Assembly (NCBI GenBank): GCA_026390285.1
Contig: JAPLGH010000151.1
Location: 1 to 7,193, forward strand
Source: Caldisericota bacterium
GTDB taxonomy: Bacteria > Caldisericota > Caldisericia > Cryosericales > Cryosericaceae
DNA: 7,193 nt
Direction: 5' to 3'
Part shown: in pieces, positions 6,095 through 7,193 of the stretch
Layout of the letters: every line of letters starts with the position of its first letter
Position numbering within the stretch: position 1 is the stretch's first letter
Program-made: the position numbers and the translations under genes
Notes under the pieces: model-generated
The model's input: the letters and a program-made list of their open reading frames with translations, nothing else
Databases searched by the model: none
What the model was told of the DNA's origin: nothing

Positions 6095-6122
6095 AGTGTA
6101 TCGGGAGAAACCCGTCAGGCAA
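6095..6122 (-). promoter_or_regulatory. Candidate sigma-70-type promoter for the minus-strand operon
   Basis: On the minus strand, TTGCCT (6122-6117) and TACACT (6100-6095) are separated by 16 bases. Each matches four of six consensus positions. Transcription would start near 6088, leaving a leader of about 35 bases before GTG 6052. The spacer contains a small inverted repeat, CGGG-TTTCT-CCCG, that could be an operator or chance. This is pattern reading only. Confidence 0.35.
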
Positions 6123-6171
6123 CAGGTGGGTAGGGGGCAAGACCCGAGCATGCATGCTTCCGCGTCAGTTC

Positions 6172-6180
6172 TGCTATCAT
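6172..6180 (+). promoter_or_regulatory. Candidate extended -10 element for the PAP2 gene, implying a leaderless mRNA
   Basis: TGCTATCAT matches an extended -10 (TGn followed by TATCAT, five of six to TATAAT). Counting 7 bases from its end puts the expected transcription start on the A of ATG 6187. No Shine-Dalgarno sequence is present before that ATG, which fits leaderless translation. The -35 region is poor, as can occur with extended -10 promoters. Confidence 0.4.
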
Positions 6181-6186
6181 GTCTGT

Positions 6187-6921
6187 ATGAGAAAACGGGT
6201 GTCGTTCCTGGCCAGTCGCGCAGGCCTCTGGCTGCAGAATCCTGCGCCCTTCGCCGTGCTGCTGGGTGCAGCCCTGCTGTACGTCGGTGCACTCGTCTCG
6301 GGACTGGCGGAGGACGTGCTCGACAGCGACAGCATCGTGCTGGCCGACAGCTGCCTTGCACACTGGCTGGCCACTCACCGTACACCGGTAGGCATCGGTG
6401 TTTTCGACGCCATCACGTTCCTTGGCAACTGGGAGGTGGCAGTCGTTGTGCTGGCAGCTGCAGTTGTCTTCTTGTGGAACCGCAGGCGACGCTCGGCACT
6501 GGCGATGATTGTCGCAGCCACCGGGTCAGAGATCGTCGTATCGCTTGGCAAAGCGGGCTTCGGCAGGCCACGGCCCCCGGCCGTACTTGGAGTCATCACC
6601 CCCTTGGACGCGAGTTTTCCGTCCGGACACTCCAGCGTCTCAGTAGCTCTCTACGCACTTGGTTTCTACCTGCTGTTCCGTTCTGCGCGGTCACCGAGAC
6701 TCAAGAGGCTCTGTCTGGCCCTGGCATTTCTCTTCCCTCTCCTGATCGGGTTCAGCCGCCTGTACCTCGGCGTGCACTACCTGTCGGACGTCCTGGGGGG
6801 GTGGGGCGTCGGGCTGTGGTGGTTCATTCTCGTCGTGGGCGTGCCCGACTTTGTCCGTCGGCGGAGCGCCGCGAACATTCAGGCAGCAGACTTGAGGTCG
6901 CGCCCAAACACCGCGAAGTAG
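6187..6921 (+). CDS. Classical PAP2 family membrane phosphatase (undecaprenyl-diphosphatase/lipid phosphatase type)
   Basis: A 244-residue integral membrane protein with all three PAP2 signatures. These are KAGFGRPRP (residues 122-130, the Lys-x6-Arg-Pro motif), PSGHSS (145-150, catalytic His148) and SRLYLGVHYLSD (180-191, Ser-Arg-x5-His-x3-Asp with nucleophile His187 and Asp191). Hydrophobic helices lie at about residues 20-40, 67-96, 104-120, 150-165, 168-180 and 195-218. Such enzymes hydrolyse lipid phosphates such as undecaprenyl diphosphate, phosphatidate or phosphatidylglycerophosphate, and which one applies cannot be told here. ATG 6187 is preferred to ATG 6154, since neither has a Shine-Dalgarno sequence and the protein from 6187 begins with a normal positively charged tail (MRKRVSF). 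The gene is divergent from the minus-strand operon, with about 134 bases between the starts. Its last 43 bases overlap the end of the convergent MFS gene. Confidence 0.93.
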   Translation: MRKRVSFLASRAGLWLQNPAPFAVLLGAALLYVGALVSGLAEDVLDSDSIVLADSCLAHWLATHRTPVGIGVFDAITFLGNWEVAVVVLAAAVVFLWNRRRRSALAMIVAATGSEIVVSLGKAGFGRPRPPAVLGVITPLDASFPSGHSSVSVALYALGFYLLFRSARSPRLKRLCLALAFLFPLLIGFSRLYLGVHYLSDVLGGWGVGLWWFILVVGVPDFVRRRSAANIQAADLRSRPNTAK

Positions 6922-7193
6922 ATTGTGCCGGCGGCCCCAAAGGCCGCAGCAGTCAAGAAGTTCACTCCAGGTCCTCTGTTCCACAACCATGCGGCACCAA
7001 ACGCTGCGACCGAGACGACGATGTCGCGCAGGAGATAGTACGTCCCGAACGTCGACGCCTTGGCGTTCTCCGGAGCAAGGTCCATGATCAGCGCTTTCCG
7101 CGTCGGCTCACCGTATTCCTTGAGGCCGCGCAGGACAAAGGCACCGCACAGCGCAGGGAACGACCGGCTGAAGTACAGCACGATCGGGAACGC
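6879..7193 (-). CDS. MFS transporter, C-terminal part (5' end outside window)
   Basis: The frame is open to the right edge, and the last 104 residues are visible, ending at TGA (plus-strand 6879-6881). The segment GLKEYGEPTRKALIMDLAPE (about residues 24-43) resembles the cytoplasmic loop region of a group of major facilitator transporters. It is followed by a helix beginning TFGTYYLLRDIVVSVAAFGAAWLW (about 49-72) and a last hydrophobic helix NFLTAAAFGAAGTIYFAVFG (about 78-97). Family knowledge: these are secondary transporters in the cytoplasmic membrane. The transported compound cannot be inferred from this piece. The gene is convergent with the PAP2 gene and overlaps its 3' end by 43 bases. 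Confidence 0.75.
   Translation of the reverse strand, partial: AFPIVLYFSRSFPALCGAFVLRGLKEYGEPTRKALIMDLAPENAKASTFGTYYLLRDIVVSVAAFGAAWLWNRGPGVNFLTAAAFGAAGTIYFAVFGRDLKSAA

Noticed and set aside
6053..6385. N-terminal extension of the ATC-hydrolase-family frame up to 6385
   Set aside because: It runs antisense into the PAP2 gene, its translation is Arg/Cys/Pro-rich without domain features, and a good Shine-Dalgarno sequence precedes GTG 6052.

Overview
The window comes from a GC-rich bacterium (roughly 60% GC by eye) with compact coding, strong AGGAGG-type ribosome binding sites, short intergenic gaps and at least one GTG start. Nothing in it (no rRNA or marker protein) lets me assign a lineage. 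I see no RNA gene, CRISPR array, insertion sequence or prophage gene. No non-coding stretch exceeds about 135 bases.

Layout: (1) Plus strand, 2-3313: the 3' end of a PAP2_3-type membrane phosphatase, a class I SAM methyltransferase, an AcuB-like CBS-CBS-ACT regulatory protein, a classical short-chain dehydrogenase (SDR) and a small three-helix membrane protein. The SDR gene is bracketed by two directly oriented copies of a 52-54 bp imperfect palindrome (GGGGTCAGGTC...GACCTGACCCC). Each copy begins about 20 bases after a stop codon. (2) Minus strand, 6052 down to 3317: a tight three-gene operon. It encodes an L-2-amino-thiazoline-4-carboxylate hydrolase (PF14196) family protein, a threonine synthase-like PLP enzyme that overlaps it by 4 bases (ATGA), and a fumarylacetoacetate hydrolase (FAH) family enzyme 16 bases further on. 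(3) Plus strand, 6187-6921: a complete classical PAP2 phosphatase, divergent from the operon and possibly translated from a leaderless mRNA. (4) Minus strand, 6879 to the window edge: the C-terminal end of an MFS transporter whose 3' end overlaps that of the PAP2 gene by 43 bases.

The operon (hydrolase, PLP enzyme, FAH fold) reads like a small catabolic pathway for an amino-acid-derived substrate. The substrate cannot be named from sequence alone, and I regard this operon as the best candidate for undescribed biochemistry here. The plus-strand block has no obvious shared pathway. Its most unusual element is the repeat pair around the SDR gene, which could be a mobile or REP/MITE-like element or a 3'-end RNA structure. 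The rest looks like ordinary chromosomal housekeeping and accessory metabolism.
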